Assembly (NCBI GenBank): GCA_026874595.1 | Contig: CM049306.1 | Span: forward strand, 36,722,019-36,786,018 | DNA: 64,000 nucleotides | From: Sipunculus nudus | Taxonomy: Eukaryota > Annelida > Sipuncula > Golfingiida > Sipunculidae | Reading direction: 5' to 3' | Part shown: positions 61,830-64,000 of the stretch, one piece after another | Layout of the letters: every line of letters starts with the position of its first letter | Numbering within the stretch: position 1 is the stretch's first letter | The notes under the pieces: model-generated | The model's database searches: none | What the model saw: only the letters and a program-made list of their open reading frames with translations | Told to the model about the DNA's origin: nothing | Program-made: the position numbers and the translations under genes

Positions 61830-62640
61830 CTTCGAAAATACGTAACAGCGATATTATTTATAGTTTCGAAGAAGATTTTACCAGGATCTCCCTGGATGCT
61901 GAGTCAGAAGTTTCTACATCAAACAGATCTGACTTACAGGGTACTTACATCATTTCTTTCACATCTCTCACAGAATAAAGGTCACATTGATCTAATTTTG
62001 GATGCCAAAGGAGACATTAAAATTACCTCTGTTTATATTAAAACAGACATTTTATGATAAAATAATTAAAATTTTTCCCGTCTTTGAATTTCTGGGTGCT
62101 CAAAATTAGTTTTTCCACTCGGTGCTCACAGAATAAAAGTAACAAGGGCCTAATTTCAGGATTCAAAGGAGACTTGCCAAGGACCTGCCTTGATAACTTT
62201 TTGAAGGTTCTGGGCGCGACAGTAAAGTTTTGTGCCTTGCCTGACTGCCTGAGTGCTCATAATCATATTTTTGACCAGTCGCTTGCACAATATTAATCAC
62301 CATGATCTAGTTTCAGGTTTTAGAGGAGTTTTACCAAGTACCTCCCTTGATATTGCGTTAGATGATTTTAGGCCTAACGAATACAATTTGAGTCTGACTT
62401 TCAGGGTGCTCCAGTTATGTTGTTTCCCTATAAGTCACATTATATAGGTCAAGGTGACCTAATTTCACGTTTCCATGGATTTTACCCAGGACCTCCTTGA
62501 ATGTCACATAAGAAGATTCTAGGCCAAATGGGAAAAATCTGTGCCTCGTCTGACTCTCTGTTTTCGGCCAATAGCTTGCAGAATATCGGCCACCATGACC
62601 TAATTTTATGTTTCGGGGAAGATTTGCCCTGAAATTTCAG
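61830..62640 (-). mobile_element. Family B core fragment, inverted
   Basis: Read on the minus strand it gives GGCCTAGAATCTTCTTATGT, ATGGAAACGTGAAATTAGGT and CAC, the B core text in several diverged units. No ends remain. It lies about 320 bp right of B3 and in the opposite orientation. Confidence 0.55.
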
Positions 62641-63774
62641 AAATGTCTAAAACTAACGGTAACGGTCTGTGCTCTGTTGACAACCGGACTGAGACAATAT
62701 AGAAAACTTCATTTACATGCAAAAAGTCACAGAATTTTCAAAGAATATGTTTTGTAGTTATATTGCTCACAGTGAAAAAACATTGACCAATAAGGGCGGG
62801 AAAACTGCGAAAAATAAAATATCAAGTATTTTGGTTTGAAGCTCAGACCCCTCAGGAAATTAAACTGTATTTTTATGAATTGTACAAATAGTTATGATAA
62901 CTAATGTGGACCAGTCTTTATGATATAGCTGGTGGCGTTCGGTTGTCTGTAGAAATGGAACCCTATAAGAAGTAATAGGAAATTGAACTGGCCAAGTAAC
63001 CTCACCTCAGAACAACATGTGCGAGCACTTCTGACACAAAAAAAGACCTATACCAAGCCCAGGAAACTGCAGTATTCCATAACTTGGAATAACATCTTAC
63101 TTTAATTGGGCGTATTCACATGCCAAGTATGTTGTATATGCATGATGTATAGTTTGGTATCTTCGAATATTTCGTACTCCTGTGAACAAGTGAAAATATG
63201 CTTGCATAGGGCGCAATAAGCGGTGCAAAACATAAACATAGCATGCACGGCACCTCTCTGCCGTACCGAGCAATTTTTCAAATCATTTATCCAGCTTTCA
63301 GACGGTATTTCTTCTGTGTTTCTTCTTCTGTTTCCTCTTCTTTTGGGGAATTGTCGCGTATGCTCCACATATTACAAATATTATGCACCTTTACATTAAT
63401 ATCATGCACGTTTAAATTAATATCAATGTACTTGCAAAATTCATCGGAGCCCGTCAGTTATTTGAGTTCAATATTCTTGTATCGCATAGGAAAGGTATAT
63501 CTATTTGCATATCAAATTACAGAACAAATAATATAATAGTTCCTGCTAAATATCACTTTTTTTGTATGAATTGTAAACAGTTCTTCTTTTTGTAATCTTG
63601 CTTGTATCTTTTGTGCGCAATGGCGACTTCGCAAACGTGGTAAACCAAAGTATCTCTCCGATCTTTAGGTCTATATAAGTAACGCCGGATTTTATCTAGA
63701 ATAGCGCTATGCATGCCCAAGATAAGATTCACAGTCAAGGAACTTTGTTTGCATAATAATTAAGCCCTATGACA
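62641..63774. other. Upstream of the sulfotransferase, nothing recognised
   Basis: No membrane-anchor exon of the sulfotransferase was found. A minus-strand open stretch at 63738-63553 (SAILDKIRRYLYRPKDRRDT) is basic and protein-like but unrecognised and lacks a hydrophobic segment. Confidence 0.35.
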
Positions 63775-64000
63775 TGTAACAAGGTGTGGTGTGACAATGA
63801 GTCTGTTACAATGTGTGGTATGACAATGTGTCTGTAACAATGTGTGGGTTGACAAAGTGTCTGTAACAATGTGTGGTGTGAGAATGTGTCTGTAACAATG
63901 TGTCATGGGGCATTTTATCATACACGGACAATGTTACATGGTACAATATATCATCCATAGGACGATGTGTCATCACTTTGACAAGGTGACATTGTTTAAA
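63775..64000. repeat. Minisatellite block, inverted right arm, cut by the window end
   Basis: The reverse complement reproduces, in the same order, CAAAGTGATGACACATCGTC, CTATGGATGATATATTGT, CCCCATGACACATTGTTACA and then the 29-bp units of the block at 51040-51655. Confidence 0.85.

Noticed and set aside
63553-63738. First exon of the sulfotransferase on the minus strand
   Set aside because: The reading is basic and has no hydrophobic anchor, and its splice phase to the 57304 exon could not be established.

Overview
The window is animal genomic DNA: AT-rich, intron-dense and full of interspersed repeats. The protein signatures and the style of the repeats (hairpin-ended elements with CCGT/TCCG microsatellites and tandem cores, as in bivalve 'pearl'-type elements) suggest a mollusc, probably a bivalve. 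That placement is an inference; no species is claimed.

Positions 2170-36497 (+) hold one complete gene for a Rab GDP-dissociation inhibitor (GDI). I could place 11 coding exon positions with matching phases, giving a protein of about 442 residues. The sixth position exists twice: exons 6a (26759-26890) and 6b (27046-27183) are 155 nt apart, have identical phases, and each encodes its own version of the same segment (about residues 197-240). This is the signature of mutually exclusive exons. A TGCATG (RBFOX-type) hexamer lies downstream of each. Intron 1 is 15.3 kb and carries a candidate recursive-splice site at 4165-4196.

Positions 56009-57304 (-) hold the 3' part of a second gene, a Golgi-type carbohydrate sulfotransferase (sulfotransferase family 2, HNK-1/CHST-like). 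Three exons join in frame. The N-terminal membrane-anchor exon was not found and may lie beyond the right edge.

Most of the rest is mobile DNA. At least four families that differ in sequence (called A, B/B', C and G here) share one plan: a 5' hairpin, often a CCGT-type microsatellite, a core (usually tandem repeats), a subterminal repeat that is the reverse complement of the 5' end, and a 3' hairpin. In A, C and G the 3' hairpin is followed by CTAG and then a host T. This matches non-autonomous Helitron/Helentron-like rolling-circle elements. No Rep/helicase gene is present. Two clean nestings exist: C inside B at 22187-25272, and A inside B at 57686-61509. A 12-bp palindrome, GGTGGCGCCACC, recurs about 18 times in the otherwise unrelated cores of A, B and G.

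Other elements are an 844-bp hAT-like element with an exact 8-bp target duplication (12989-13832), a TIR-like element (28380-29094), two tRNA-derived SINE heads, several minisatellites and recent tandem duplications. A minisatellite block at about 51.0-51.65 kb reappears inverted at the right edge of the window. Coordinates were read by eye from the sequence; exon borders rest on splice consensus, phase and protein continuity.
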